Positions 16,858-26,275 are shown, counted from the stretch's first letter. The stretch is DNA of 64,000 nt from Paenibacillus sp. TCA20 (GCF_000732325.1 NZ_BBIW01000001.1:372001-436000), one strand, 5' to 3'. Translations and numbers: made by a program. Notes: a model not told the origin generated them from the letters alone.

Positions 16858-17913
16858 ATGAGACAGAGTACCAAGGTGCTGCAAGTCGCATTCACCTATG
16901 TTGGAACTATTGTTGGTGCGGGATTTGCCACCGGACAAGAAATACTGCAGTTTTTTACCGAATATGGAAAATGGGCAACTCTTACGATATTGCTGTCCTG
17001 CCTGCTCTTTGTTTGGCTGGGGACCAAGATGATGCTGGTGGCACATGATACCGGAGCTAAATCATACGAAGATCTGAACAGCCACTTGTTCGGCAAAAAT
17101 GCAGGAAAATGGATCAGCTTCTTCACCTTGTTCGTGCTGATCGGCGTCAATAGTGTCATTCTCGCAGGAGCAGGCTCGGTGTTCATGGAGCATTTGCATC
17201 TGTCTTATCAAACCGGACTAATAATTACGCTGGTCGGGACCTATCTTCTGCTTGGTCGAGGAATCCATGCCATCCTGCAAATGAACAGCATCGTCGTTCC
17301 GCTAATGATGACCCTGTCTTTATTCATACTTTTCCATACCACAGGTCATCCGGGCGCAGCCAATTTTATAAGACTGGAAACCGATCGCAGCATGTTTGCA
17401 ACTTGGCTGTCACCCATATTGTACAGCTCATTTAATCTAGCTATGGCACAGGCCATCCTTGTGCCGCTTGGCAGTCAGATTACCGATAGACGCGTCATTA
17501 AATATGGCGGAATTCTCGGGGGAATTGGGATTGGGTTCATGCTCATGACAGCCCATTTTGCCATGTCGGCTTATATGCCTGGCATTGTGCAGTTTGAAGT
17601 TCCCATGGGAAGCATTGCATTCGCTCTCGGCGCAGCCATACAGCTCATGTATATATGTCTGATTTTTATGGAAATCTTCAGTACCTTTGTTGCCGATATT
17701 TACGGGATAACCTTACAGGTACGGGAGCATCTCAAAGTATCGCCCAAGCTCATCACCCTATTTATTATGCTGTCCTGCTTCTTGCTCAGCCAGTTCGGCT
17801 TCAGCTCACTTCTGTCGATCTTATACCCGATCTATGGAATGCTGGCCGTCGTATGGGTAGCTCACTTGATCAAGAGCCCGCTTGGCTCCTTCAAGAATAA
17901 GGACAATAAATAA
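16858..17913 (+). CDS. ykvI: YkvI family membrane protein (APC-like)
   Basis: 351 residues with about ten membrane spans. The N-terminal GTIVGAGFATGQEILQFF (about 17-34) has the glycine-rich unwound first helix of APC/NSS-type transporters, and YkvI homologues share it. It is a predicted secondary transporter, substrate unknown. AAGGAGGAG precedes the ATG. It is divergent from xpt, which might hint at a purine or amino-acid link, and ends only 12 bases from the convergent glycosyltransferase stop with no obvious terminator. Confidence 0.82.
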   Translation: MRQSTKVLQVAFTYVGTIVGAGFATGQEILQFFTEYGKWATLTILLSCLLFVWLGTKMMLVAHDTGAKSYEDLNSHLFGKNAGKWISFFTLFVLIGVNSVILAGAGSVFMEHLHLSYQTGLIITLVGTYLLLGRGIHAILQMNSIVVPLMMTLSLFILFHTTGHPGAANFIRLETDRSMFATWLSPILYSSFNLAMAQAILVPLGSQITDRRVIKYGGILGGIGIGFMLMTAHFAMSAYMPGIVQFEVPMGSIAFALGAAIQLMYICLIFMEIFSTFVADIYGITLQVREHLKVSPKLITLFIMLSCFLLSQFGFSSLLSILYPIYGMLAVVWVAHLIKSPLGSFKNKDNK

Positions 17914-17925
17914 TAACAGCCAGGT

Positions 17926-19059
17926 TCAATTTGCAGGCTCAAACTTCAAGTACAGCTTCTTCAGCATATGAACAGACCGTCGTAGAGAATATTCCGTTTT
18001 TGCCTTTTCACTCGCTGATCGGGCAAGCTCATAGCGGTATGAAGGATCCTGGATGACCTTCTCCAATGCATCAGCAAGTGCCGCAGCATTGTCTTTGGGA
18101 ACGAGCAGGCCATTAACACCATCCTCAATCTGTTCGCTTATTCCTCCAACATCAGTCCCTACTAACGCCAGTGAACTCAGTGCTGCCTCGGCAAATACGG
18201 AACCAAACGCTTCAGCTCTTGATGGGAGAACGAAGATATCAAAGAAAGGGACGAACTCTTCAGGATGAAGCGTGTAGCCATAAAATATCGTTTCATTGTA
18301 GATGCCGAGCTGCTGGGCCAATTCCTCCAGTTCAGAACGGATCGGACCATCTCCAATAATGTGAAGTACATAATCATGACCCCGTTTTTTCAATTCGCAG
18401 CAAGCTTCAAACAACACATCAATCCCTTTTGCCGGAACGAGACGGCACACCGTTACCAGCTGAGGCACCTCATTCTCATGAGGAATCGGCTTGAATCTTT
18501 TCTCATCGAAGCCATTCGGCACGATCTCAATTTTTTCAGGGGATTCCACATAAGGCGACATATAAGTGCGGAACGATTGAGATACAGTTAACATGCAATC
18601 GGCCGCATGCTCCAGCTCACCATAGAGAGAGGTTAGAAAGCGATGCTCTAAGCCGTTCTCTTCAATCTTGCCATTCAGGATCAGCTCCCGCTCATAGCTG
18701 GAGTGAATGGTTTGGATCAGAGGCGTTGCTGGAAAAGCCTTCTTCATCGCCAGTCCTGCAATCGGATGATGTGCATGGATCAAATCATAAGGCTTATGTA
18801 TACGAAGCTTGATCCACCATAAATAATCACGGAAGGTTTGGATATATTTCTGAACGATCGGGCTCTCCCCGTACTGCGTCCAGTCAAATGTGTCAAAGCG
18901 GATCTCTTCGCTTCCCTTGTTGCGGATTCGTTTCGGAAGCGAGAACAGCTCCATCTCCCATCTTGGGCTGTTGAAGCGTTCCTGGAGGTATGGAATCATA
19001 GATGATACTCCCCCTGGCTGCTCAGGAGGGAAAAATAAAGCTTGGAGCAATCGCATCAT
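17926..19059 (-). CDS. family 4 glycosyltransferase
   Basis: 377 residues, GT-B fold. The N-terminal lobe has the PPEQPGGVSSMI glycine loop and HAHHPIAGLA; the C-terminal nucleotide-sugar lobe has VCRLVPAKGIDVL, HIIGDGPIR and the E-x7-E pair in PSRAEAFGSVFAEAALSS. Retaining transferase of the cytoplasmic membrane face, acting on a lipid or glycan acceptor that cannot be named. GGGG lies 6 bases before the first of two adjacent ATGs. It is not in a larger polysaccharide cluster. Confidence 0.87.
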   Translation of the reverse strand: MMRLLQALFFPPEQPGGVSSMIPYLQERFNSPRWEMELFSLPKRIRNKGSEEIRFDTFDWTQYGESPIVQKYIQTFRDYLWWIKLRIHKPYDLIHAHHPIAGLAMKKAFPATPLIQTIHSSYERELILNGKIEENGLEHRFLTSLYGELEHAADCMLTVSQSFRTYMSPYVESPEKIEIVPNGFDEKRFKPIPHENEVPQLVTVCRLVPAKGIDVLFEACCELKKRGHDYVLHIIGDGPIRSELEELAQQLGIYNETIFYGYTLHPEEFVPFFDIFVLPSRAEAFGSVFAEAALSSLALVGTDVGGISEQIEDGVNGLLVPKDNAAALADALEKVIQDPSYRYELARSASEKAKTEYSLRRSVHMLKKLYLKFEPAN

Positions 19060-19160
19060 ATAGTGCCCCTTTCGTGGTTTCTTTTGAAAGCAAGTCTGTA
19101 ATCATGATATATTAGCTCATATGTTCCAGTAAAGAAGATACGAAGGAGTTTTGAAAAAAC

Positions 19161-20537
19161 ATGAGTAAGGAAACACTGCCCCAGGACTTTATCGATCAGA
19201 TGAAATCCATGCTCGGGCAGGAGACGACTGCATTTCTGGATAGCTACAACAAGCCGCGTACACAGGCTCTCCGGCTCAACACCCTGAAGCTCAAGGAAGA
19301 AGATATACAGCCCATTGCCCAGCAGTTCCAGCTTAGCAAGGTTCCTTGGTGCAGCACAGGATACTATTACAATAGTCAAGATAGACCTGGCAAGCACCCT
19401 TATCATACTGCCGGGTTATATTATATTCAGGAGCCTTCGGCAATGTCCGCGATCGAGCTGCTTAATCCACAGCCATACGAAACTGTCTTGGACCTTGCAG
19501 CAGCACCTGGCGGCAAGACGACGCATATGGCTGTCAAAATGAAGGATACGGGTCTCCTCGTCTCTAACGAAATTCATAACGGCCGGGCACGAATCCTTGC
19601 GGAAAACGTAGAAAGAACCGGACTAGCCCGGACGGTGGTCGTGAATGCCACTCCTGATGAGCTGTCCGCCCGGTTCCCGGAAGCATTTGATCGAATTATG
19701 CTTGATGCGCCCTGCTCTGGTGAAGGCATGTTTCGTAAAGATGTTGAAGCCATTAACGAATGGTCTCTATCCTCTGTTCACATGTGTGCTGCCCGCCAGT
19801 GGGACATTCTGCAGGAGGCCTATAAGATGCTGAAGCCCGGAGGACATCTCGCCTATTCCACCTGTACATTTAACCGACAGGAAAATGAGGATACGGTAGA
19901 GCGTTTCATAAACGAATATAAGGATATGGAGTGGGTCCGGACCGAACGAATCTGGCCGCATCGGAGTGAAGGAGAGGGACATTTTGTTGCTCTGCTCAAG
20001 AAAAAGGCCGCCAGTGAAGGAACCGAACGAGCCCATGGACAGCTGCCTGCAGCCAAGCCGCGAAAAAGAGGGAAAAAGAACGCTGCAGCCGGAGTTACAG
20101 AAGCCTGGGCCGGATATCAAGAATGGGCGGACACGAATCTCCCTGGTTTCTCACTACAGCCCGGTAGGCCACTCCTCTATGGGGAAGCATTATACTATTT
20201 GCCCGAAACGAGTGGGCTTAGCATCTCAGAGGAACAACTGAAGGGATTAAAAACCCCTCGCCCTGGACTTCATCTTGGAGATTGGAAGAAGGGAAGGTTC
20301 GAACCAGCACATGCGCTGGCGATGTCAGCTGCTCCAGAGCAGGCACTGCTGTCCTATGATCTTCCACCCGACTCCACGGAGCTGCAGGCTTATCTTCGCG
20401 GCGAGACCCTTACTCTGGATGCCCCGCTTCAAGGCTGGGTAATGGTGACAACAAGGGGTTACCCTGTGGGGTGGGCAAAAGCAAGCAGCGGTCAGCTTAA
20501 GAATAAACGACCAAAGGGTCTGCGTATTCACGGATAA
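19161..20537 (+). CDS. RsmF-like rRNA (cytosine-C5)-methyltransferase, first copy
   Basis: 458 residues. SAM-dependent m5C methylase of the NOL1/NOP2/Sun family: SAM loop DLAAAPGGKT (111-120), DAPCSGEGM (172-180, Cys175) and YSTCTF (232-237, catalytic Cys235). The C-terminal part after a basic linker (KPRKRGKKN, about 299-307) is a PUA-like RNA-binding region as in RsmF/YebU. Likely target is 16S rRNA. GAAGGAG lies upstream of the ATG. A second, longer copy is encoded at 23468-25051. Confidence 0.9.
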   Translation: MSKETLPQDFIDQMKSMLGQETTAFLDSYNKPRTQALRLNTLKLKEEDIQPIAQQFQLSKVPWCSTGYYYNSQDRPGKHPYHTAGLYYIQEPSAMSAIELLNPQPYETVLDLAAAPGGKTTHMAVKMKDTGLLVSNEIHNGRARILAENVERTGLARTVVVNATPDELSARFPEAFDRIMLDAPCSGEGMFRKDVEAINEWSLSSVHMCAARQWDILQEAYKMLKPGGHLAYSTCTFNRQENEDTVERFINEYKDMEWVRTERIWPHRSEGEGHFVALLKKKAASEGTERAHGQLPAAKPRKRGKKNAAAGVTEAWAGYQEWADTNLPGFSLQPGRPLLYGEALYYLPETSGLSISEEQLKGLKTPRPGLHLGDWKKGRFEPAHALAMSAAPEQALLSYDLPPDSTELQAYLRGETLTLDAPLQGWVMVTTRGYPVGWAKASSGQLKNKRPKGLRIHG

Positions 20538-20583
20538 GCTCTGCTAACCAGCTCAGAGTCAAGATATATCTCTATCCAAAACA

Positions 20584-20646
20584 AAAACAGCACTCGAACG
20601 GGACTTCGCACTCCTATTAGGAGAAGTCTCGATCGAATGCTGTTTT
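20584..20646. terminator. multi-tier bidirectional terminator
   Basis: AAAACAGCACTCGA pairs with TCGAATGCTGTTTT, and inside it GGACTTC/GAAGTC and CTCCT/AGGAG stack on the same axis. It separates the first RsmF gene from the convergent acidic protein gene. Confidence 0.85.
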
Positions 20647-20696
20647 CTCTTCTACTGGCTATACTGCGTATAGGCTGCTCATGCTTCAAATCATGG

Positions 20697-21767
20697 TCAA
20701 TCTAACTCAGCTAGCTCAATCTCATCAATTACGGCATTTCGGTAGAGCATCGTCAGGTGAAGCTCATTCACATCCGTTTCTTTGTCAAGCTCCCGAGCCA
20801 TGAGCAGAAACAGCTGCTCACGCTGCTCTTCACTTGGATGAATATAAAAGTCGATGTAGCCTGAAATTTCAACATCACTAATATCGACCGTCGCTGTTGC
20901 TGCCGGATATCCTCCATTTTCCTTAAAAAACAGCTCATATGTCAGGATATCGCGGTCATGACGAATCAGAGTGGCGTAGCAGTTCTCATTAACAGATTCG
21001 TGAACCGTCATTTTCAGCTCCATGCCGTCTTCATCCCAATCCGGTCCCTCATCGGTCTCCTCATCATCCAGCTCGACAAAATCTCGATGCTCCAGCTCTA
21101 ACAGTGCAACACGCTGACCTTCAAATTGCATATCTATCGTTATTGTATCAATTTCTTCATCGTTAACCTCGGATACCAGCAGCTCTTCCGCAGTTTCAAG
21201 GTCCTCTTCGTCAGGGTCAATGAGCCAGTCCACAATTCCCTTGATATCTGTCCCATACTGCTTAAGCACAGCTTCAGCAATCCTATAGCCATTTCCTGTT
21301 TGCAGCTCATATGAGGACACGTTCCGGCCACTACTTATCAGTTCAATCTGCATTTCACCAGTCTCAGCTTCATACCGAAAAACCGATGGCTCCTCCGTAT
21401 GAAAAGCCCCATGCTCAATCAAGCCTTCTTCAGAGCTCTCATCCATAACATCATCAAGCGTGTACTCTTCGTATACCTCTTCATCACCCAGAACGCACTC
21501 AACCCTGCCCCACGATAACATAATATCAAAGTGCTCAGCGGCTACTGCATCACGGAATTGAAGCACATATTCTTGCACGTAGGCAATAATCTCATCCTTA
21601 GCATCTCCGGGAATACTTTCTGCATCCAACTGGACACTTCCTGCCAGTCTTTGTCCTTCCCGGAATACAAGGATTAGTGAGCCTGCATATTGATGTTCCA
21701 CCATGATGTCATGGACTTCACCATTCGATGTTCTTAGATCAGGTCTTAGCCGAATATGATAGCTCAC
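20697..21767 (-). CDS. acidic protein of unknown function, possible internal duplication
   Basis: 356 residues, strongly acidic, with Asp/Glu runs between folded segments. An N-terminal unit (about 1-85) and a C-terminal unit (about 245-350) share a pattern: a strand ending in a Gly pair, VQLDAESIPGDAKDEI versus VDISDVEISGYIDF, then a long helix (YVQEYVLQF / QREQLFLLMARELD) and a last strand. No known family recognised; no signal peptide. The GTG start has GGAGG 9 bases upstream. It is the last gene of the RsmF-RsuA-HAD transcription unit. Confidence 0.65.
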   Translation of the reverse strand: MSYHIRLRPDLRTSNGEVHDIMVEHQYAGSLILVFREGQRLAGSVQLDAESIPGDAKDEIIAYVQEYVLQFRDAVAAEHFDIMLSWGRVECVLGDEEVYEEYTLDDVMDESSEEGLIEHGAFHTEEPSVFRYEAETGEMQIELISSGRNVSSYELQTGNGYRIAEAVLKQYGTDIKGIVDWLIDPDEEDLETAEELLVSEVNDEEIDTITIDMQFEGQRVALLELEHRDFVELDDEETDEGPDWDEDGMELKMTVHESVNENCYATLIRHDRDILTYELFFKENGGYPAATATVDISDVEISGYIDFYIHPSEEQREQLFLLMARELDKETDVNELHLTMLYRNAVIDEIELAELD

Positions 21768-21864
21768 GATATAACTACCTCCTAATTATGCCGGAAATTA
21801 TAACTGTAACCATGTGTTAGCTGGCTATGCATCTAGAATGCCCTAATGAGAGGAAGAATATTAC

Positions 21865-22668
21865 TTACACATTGACCACATGCTTAACTAACGCATGATG
21901 AACCCCGCTGTCATTGTTCGACAAGGTAACCTCATCGGCTGCCGCCTTCACTTCGACAGGTGAATTATCCATTGCAATCCCTTTACCCGCAAAGATGAGC
22001 ATTGTAATGTCATTGTAATAATTCCCTATTGCGAGTACTTCCTCTGGGCGATATCCTCTTTTCTCAGCCAATCGCTGCAGCGCCGCTCCTTTGGAAGCAT
22101 CCTTGTGCATCAGATCGAGGAAAAAGTCCCCGCTGCGAACCATATAAAATGGACTATTCCACGTTCTCCACTCCTTCTCCAATGCATCCATGGCTTCTAA
22201 GCTTCCAAAGGCCGAGAACTTCACTACAGGCTCTCTTAGATCCGCCCATACAGGAAGATCCAACGGTGTAAGGAATACAGCCTCATACATGCTCCGAACC
22301 TCTAGCGTCATTTCGTCTGCACGGTCAACATACAGCCCAAACGCCGTATTTACGTCAAAATGAATGCCGTGATCACGGCAGTAATCGATATATGGCATCA
22401 GCTCTTCAGCCTGTATCGGAAACTGATCAACCACCTCACGAGACTTGATATCTACCGTTGCTGCACCATTGTGAGTGATGACGTATCCGCCAAGTCCCAT
22501 ACCCTCCATAATGGGAATCGTATTAACAGGACCTCTGCCCGTACATAGAACAAATTCAGCGCCATTCTTGGCAGCCTGCTGTATACTCTTCTTATTTGCC
22601 TCTGACAATTCATGATGGTCATTTAACAGCGTTCCGTCCACATCAAGTGCGATTAATCGATATGTCAT
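21865..22668 (-). CDS. Cof-type HAD phosphatase
   Basis: 267 residues of the HAD-IIB class: motif I DVDGTLLND (9-17), motif II CTGRG (about 42-46), and the C-terminal Lys/Asp pair in HKDASKGAALQRLAE and VLAIGNYYNDITML. It hydrolyses phosphorylated sugars or flavin/pyridoxal-type cofactors; specificity cannot be predicted. The motif IV region has NYYND rather than the usual GDxxND. It lies 44 bases after rsuA. Confidence 0.88.
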   Translation of the reverse strand: MTYRLIALDVDGTLLNDHHELSEANKKSIQQAAKNGAEFVLCTGRGPVNTIPIMEGMGLGGYVITHNGAATVDIKSREVVDQFPIQAEELMPYIDYCRDHGIHFDVNTAFGLYVDRADEMTLEVRSMYEAVFLTPLDLPVWADLREPVVKFSAFGSLEAMDALEKEWRTWNSPFYMVRSGDFFLDLMHKDASKGAALQRLAEKRGYRPEEVLAIGNYYNDITMLIFAGKGIAMDNSPVEVKAAADEVTLSNNDSGVHHALVKHVVNV

Positions 22669-22712
22669 ATCCTATCCATCCTTACTCTCTATTTTGTACA
22701 ATACATCAAAAA

Positions 22713-23471
22713 TCAATTGATAAGGCTGTTTAGTTCTTCTTCTGTCAACTCCCGATAGGTTCCTATCGGAAGCTCCGGGTCGAGCCTGAGACTTCCCATC
22801 GAAATCCGTTTTAAATAGAGCACCTTAGAGTCTACGGATTCAAACATCCGCTTGACTTGATGGAATTTGCCCTCATGAATCGTCACCTGAATATTCGAGA
22901 TCATTCCCGTATCTGTTTGTTCTCTCGAGGTAACGATCAGCTCTGCCGGCTTCGTAACATAACCATCATCCAGAGTAACCCCCTGCTGAAAGGCTTTAAT
23001 TTCCTTATCTCCAATACTTCCGACGACCTTCGCCTCATACGTCTTCGGGACATGCTTCCGTGGAGACAGCAGATTATGAGCAAGCTGTCCGTCATTGGTG
23101 AGCAGGAGCAAACCTTCCGTATCCTTATCCAACCTTCCCACCGGGAACGGCTGAAAAATGATATATTCTTCATCCAGCAAATCAATAACCGTTTCTTCTC
23201 TTACATCTTCTGTAGCCGAGATGACTCCAGGAGGCTTATGCAGCATTAAGTAGATAAACTCTCTATATTTCACCACTTCTCCATCGATATCAACAATATC
23301 AAGGTCAGGATCAACCTGCATACCGCTGTCTTTAATCGTTTTACCATTCACGGTAACATAGCCGTTCTTGACGGCTTTTTTTATTTCAGATCGGGTCCCG
23401 TACCCCATGTGGCTCAGTATTTTATCAATCCGCAGCTTTTTGACTGTTTTTTTCATCGTGTTCTCACTCAT
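22713..23471 (-). CDS. 16S rRNA pseudouridine synthase (RsuA family)
   Basis: About 252 residues: an S4 RNA-binding domain (about 10-65, KLRIDKILSHMGYGTRSEI) then a catalytic domain with GRLDKDTEGLLLLTNDG, whose first Asp is the nucleophile. RsuA makes pseudouridine in the 530 loop of 16S rRNA. The ATG at 23471 overlaps the TGA of the upstream RsmF gene as ATGA and has GGAGGT 10 bases before it, so the two are translationally coupled. Confidence 0.9.
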   Translation of the reverse strand: MSENTMKKTVKKLRIDKILSHMGYGTRSEIKKAVKNGYVTVNGKTIKDSGMQVDPDLDIVDIDGEVVKYREFIYLMLHKPPGVISATEDVREETVIDLLDEEYIIFQPFPVGRLDKDTEGLLLLTNDGQLAHNLLSPRKHVPKTYEAKVVGSIGDKEIKAFQQGVTLDDGYVTKPAELIVTSREQTDTGMISNIQVTIHEGKFHQVKRMFESVDSKVLYLKRISMGSLRLDPELPIGTYRELTEEELNSLIN

Positions 23472-25051
23472 ACCGAGGTCCACCTCCATCCTGCCGGATA
23501 TTCATTTTTGAGTCTGCCATCCTGCCATTTCGCCCAGCCAACGGAATAGCCGTCAACGGTCACGAGCGTGTATCCTTTTGAGGAAGCAGTGCCTGACTTA
23601 ACCAGTCGATCCTCACTTATTTCCAGTGTTTCACCTTTTAAATATTTGACTGCCTCACTGCTATCTGAGGTAAGCTGTACACTCCGCTTCACTTCCTCTG
23701 CGTTCAGTGCGGAAGCTAATGCCTGGGAAGGTATGAATCGCCCATTCTTAACCGATCCCATAAACCATCCTGCACGTATGACTCGAAGTCCTGCAAGCCG
23801 TTCCGGCCGAGTGGGCGTCTGGTATACTTTCTCTCCATACAATACCGTTTGTCCTGGCAGCTCCGCATTCAGCTGCTCAGCAGCAAATGCTCGAAAGACC
23901 GACTCCGCATCCACTGGCATTTGCTCAGACCGGTTTCTGTGCTTCGCTCCCCCATGCTTGACGTTGTGCTTCTGCTTCTTCATCAGGGCGGCGTTTCTAC
24001 CGTGAGCGGATCCCTTCTCCACTGTACTATGCACGTATAATGGCTGATCAGCAGGTTCGTCAAGAGGGGTACCGTCATGCTGAAGCACGGCGACAAAATG
24101 TCCTTCTCCTTCCACTAAATGCGGCCATAATCTTCCTGTGCCTTGAAGCTGGGCATACAGATCAGGATGCTCATCCTGCGATACAGGCTCGATCTGGAGT
24201 CCCTCAAATTGCTCTTCGGCCGCAGCCTGCTCTATCCACTCAGGATGACCACCGGATATCCCGCTCACATGACGGACAGGAACAACTCGGAACGATGGGT
24301 TCTTCCGAAGAAACTCTCCAATCATGCCTTCGTTCTCCTCTGGAGCAAACGTACAGGTTGAGTAGACGATTCTTCCCCCAGGAGCAAGCAGCCTCGCCGC
24401 GGTATCTAATATATCACGCTGCATCAGGACACAGCGCTCAATGGAGTGGTGCTCCCATTGCCGCACCATGTCCTCATCCTTACGAAACATTCCTTCCCCG
24501 GAGCAAGGAGCATCTATTAGTATTTTATCAAAATAATGCGGGAACGCATCGGCTATGCGATCTGGGCTTTCATTAAGCACCACTGCATTTCGAACGCCAT
24601 ACATTTCTATATTTTTGGCAAGCGCTTTGGTCCGGTCCGTACTGATATCATTTGTCACCAGTATGCCGCTTCCCTGAAGCTGTGCGGCGATCTGGGTCGA
24701 TTTCCCGCCCGGAGCAGCACACAGATCAAGTACATGATCACCAGGCTTGGCTTCCAGCAGCTCCACCGGTGCCATTGCGCTTGGTTCTTGAACGTAATAT
24801 AGACCTGCATGGTAAAATGGAGTGAGGCCTGGCTTGCTGCCGGCAGGGATATAATATCCTGTCTCACACCATGGGATGGGTTTCAATGGAAACGGAGTGA
24901 TCTCAGCAAATGACACAGGATCTATTTTTAACGTATTAACACGGATGCCAGCACGAGGCGCACTCTCATATGACTTCACAAATTGTTCATACTCATCGCC
25001 AAGCATCTTCTTCATTCGTTCAGCAAATTGTATAGGCAGGCGTATCGCCAT
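23468..25051 (-). CDS. RsmF-like rRNA (cytosine-C5)-methyltransferase, second copy
   Basis: 527 residues, paralogue of the gene at 19161. Motifs: DLCAAPGGKS (109-118), DAPCSGEGMF (170-179) and STCTF (231-235, catalytic Cys). It is about 70 residues longer, mainly in a basic, low-complexity linker (about 330-390, rich in Lys, His, Arg) before the PUA-like end. It heads an operon with RsuA, so its substrate is probably 16S rRNA. AGGATG stands before the ATG. Confidence 0.9.
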   Translation of the reverse strand: MAIRLPIQFAERMKKMLGDEYEQFVKSYESAPRAGIRVNTLKIDPVSFAEITPFPLKPIPWCETGYYIPAGSKPGLTPFYHAGLYYVQEPSAMAPVELLEAKPGDHVLDLCAAPGGKSTQIAAQLQGSGILVTNDISTDRTKALAKNIEMYGVRNAVVLNESPDRIADAFPHYFDKILIDAPCSGEGMFRKDEDMVRQWEHHSIERCVLMQRDILDTAARLLAPGGRIVYSTCTFAPEENEGMIGEFLRKNPSFRVVPVRHVSGISGGHPEWIEQAAAEEQFEGLQIEPVSQDEHPDLYAQLQGTGRLWPHLVEGEGHFVAVLQHDGTPLDEPADQPLYVHSTVEKGSAHGRNAALMKKQKHNVKHGGAKHRNRSEQMPVDAESVFRAFAAEQLNAELPGQTVLYGEKVYQTPTRPERLAGLRVIRAGWFMGSVKNGRFIPSQALASALNAEEVKRSVQLTSDSSEAVKYLKGETLEISEDRLVKSGTASSKGYTLVTVDGYSVGWAKWQDGRLKNEYPAGWRWTSV

Positions 25052-25211
25052 TTTTTCATCATCCTGTTCTGACTTAGTTCATCATTTTTATAATTCATCA
25101 ATTTAGTTCACAAATATAACTTGCTTCCCCTGTTTCACTACACAGTGTAATGTTGTATAATGAATGGCATCTAAGGCTTGTCCTTAGTATTAATTATGAC
25201 GGGGGATGGAT

Positions 25212-25787
25212 ATGAGTTCAAAAACGAAAAACACCACAAAATCCACAGCAAAATCGAATACCAAGGCAAGCAAAAAGTCAAGCAAGGCCATTATCGCCTT
25301 TATTGCCGTATTTGTCATCCTGATTGGTGCACTGATTACCATGAATGAGCTGAATAAAAATAACATTAATGAAGTGTATGGTCTTCCAGAATCAGATCTT
25401 GCTCCTGCAACACGTGAAATTTTAGAGGATCCAAATTATCAGAATATCATATTACCTGAGGAGCTTGATACTAAAATTTCGAACAAAGAAAGCTTCTTTA
25501 CTTACTTTTTCGCTTCTGATTGTCCTCACTGCCGGGCAACCACACCGCAGCTGATGCCGATTGCTGATGAAGCAGGCGTTGATCTCCCTCAATTTAACCT
25601 CAAAGAATTTGAGGACGGCTGGAGAGGTTACAATATCGAGTTTACACCAACCCTCGTCTATTTTGAAAATGGCGTGGAGAAGGATCGCCTGGAAGGCGGA
25701 ATGCAGGCTGAAGGCGCAACCGCAGGATATACCGCTGAACAAATTGAAGAGTTCTTTACCAAATATAAAGGGACTGCTGCGGAATGA
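25212..25787 (+). CDS. membrane-anchored thioredoxin-like protein (CPHC)
   Basis: 191 residues: a Lys/Ser/Thr-rich cytoplasmic start, one membrane span (about 27-45), then an extracytoplasmic thioredoxin fold with active site CPHC (104-107) and a cis-Pro segment FTPTLVYF. CPHC is the active site of DsbA-like thiol oxidants. The ATG at 25212 has GGGGG 6 bases upstream; an ATG 6 bases earlier is too close. The end overlaps the Cys-rich lipoprotein gene by 4 bases, so the two should work together outside the membrane. Confidence 0.85.
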   Translation: MSSKTKNTTKSTAKSNTKASKKSSKAIIAFIAVFVILIGALITMNELNKNNINEVYGLPESDLAPATREILEDPNYQNIILPEELDTKISNKESFFTYFFASDCPHCRATTPQLMPIADEAGVDLPQFNLKEFEDGWRGYNIEFTPTLVYFENGVEKDRLEGGMQAEGATAGYTAEQIEEFFTKYKGTAAE

Positions 25788-26275
25788 AGCCAAAAACTTA
25801 TGGAATTCTGTTTACAGGTCTGATGGTAGGCAGTTTGGTGCTTGCTGCATGCGGTGAGAAGGGAGCTTCCCACGATCACAGTATGCACGGCAAGGATAAT
25901 GAGCAATATGAGGCAAGTGCATCGATATCTGAAATGCCGGCCTTCCTTGCCAAGTACACGGATAATACCCAAGCAACCTATGCGCTTGTATCCGAAGTGC
26001 AGGAAGAGCTCAAAATGCTGAACTGCTACTGTGGCTGTATGGACTATGAAGCAGCGCATGATTCACTCTATCGCTGCTTCATAGCGTCCACATCATCGAG
26101 TGAAGTAACGTGGACCGATCATGGTGCACAATGCGGCATTTGCATGGAAGAGGCTAAGGATGCCGCCCGCCTGAAGGCCGAAGGCAAGTCCATCGAAGAA
26201 ATCCAGAAGTTTATTGATGATAAGTATGCCCCGGATGGGGCTCCAACATCTAGTGAAGTGCATCCCATCATATAA
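25784..26275 (+). CDS. PCYCGC-type Cys-rich lipoprotein
   Basis: 163 residues with a lipobox LAAC (20-23, lipidated Cys23), a short His/Met stretch HDHSMH (30-35), then CYCGC (81-85), Cys98 and CGIC (117-120). The family is recognised by the PCYCGC motif; its function is unknown, though the cysteines could bind a metal or Fe-S centre or cycle as thiols. Here the residue before CYCGC is Asn, not Pro. ATG overlaps the preceding TGA (ATGA). Partnership with the CPHC thioredoxin is inferred from this coupling. Confidence 0.82.
   Translation: MKPKTYGILFTGLMVGSLVLAACGEKGASHDHSMHGKDNEQYEASASISEMPAFLAKYTDNTQATYALVSEVQEELKMLNCYCGCMDYEAAHDSLYRCFIASTSSSEVTWTDHGAQCGICMEEAKDAARLKAEGKSIEEIQKFIDDKYAPDGAPTSSEVHPII

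Noticed and set aside
24040-24576. Plus-strand frame of 178 codons inside the second RsmF gene
   Set aside because: Antisense to conserved catalytic motifs, no ribosome binding site, no recognisable domain.
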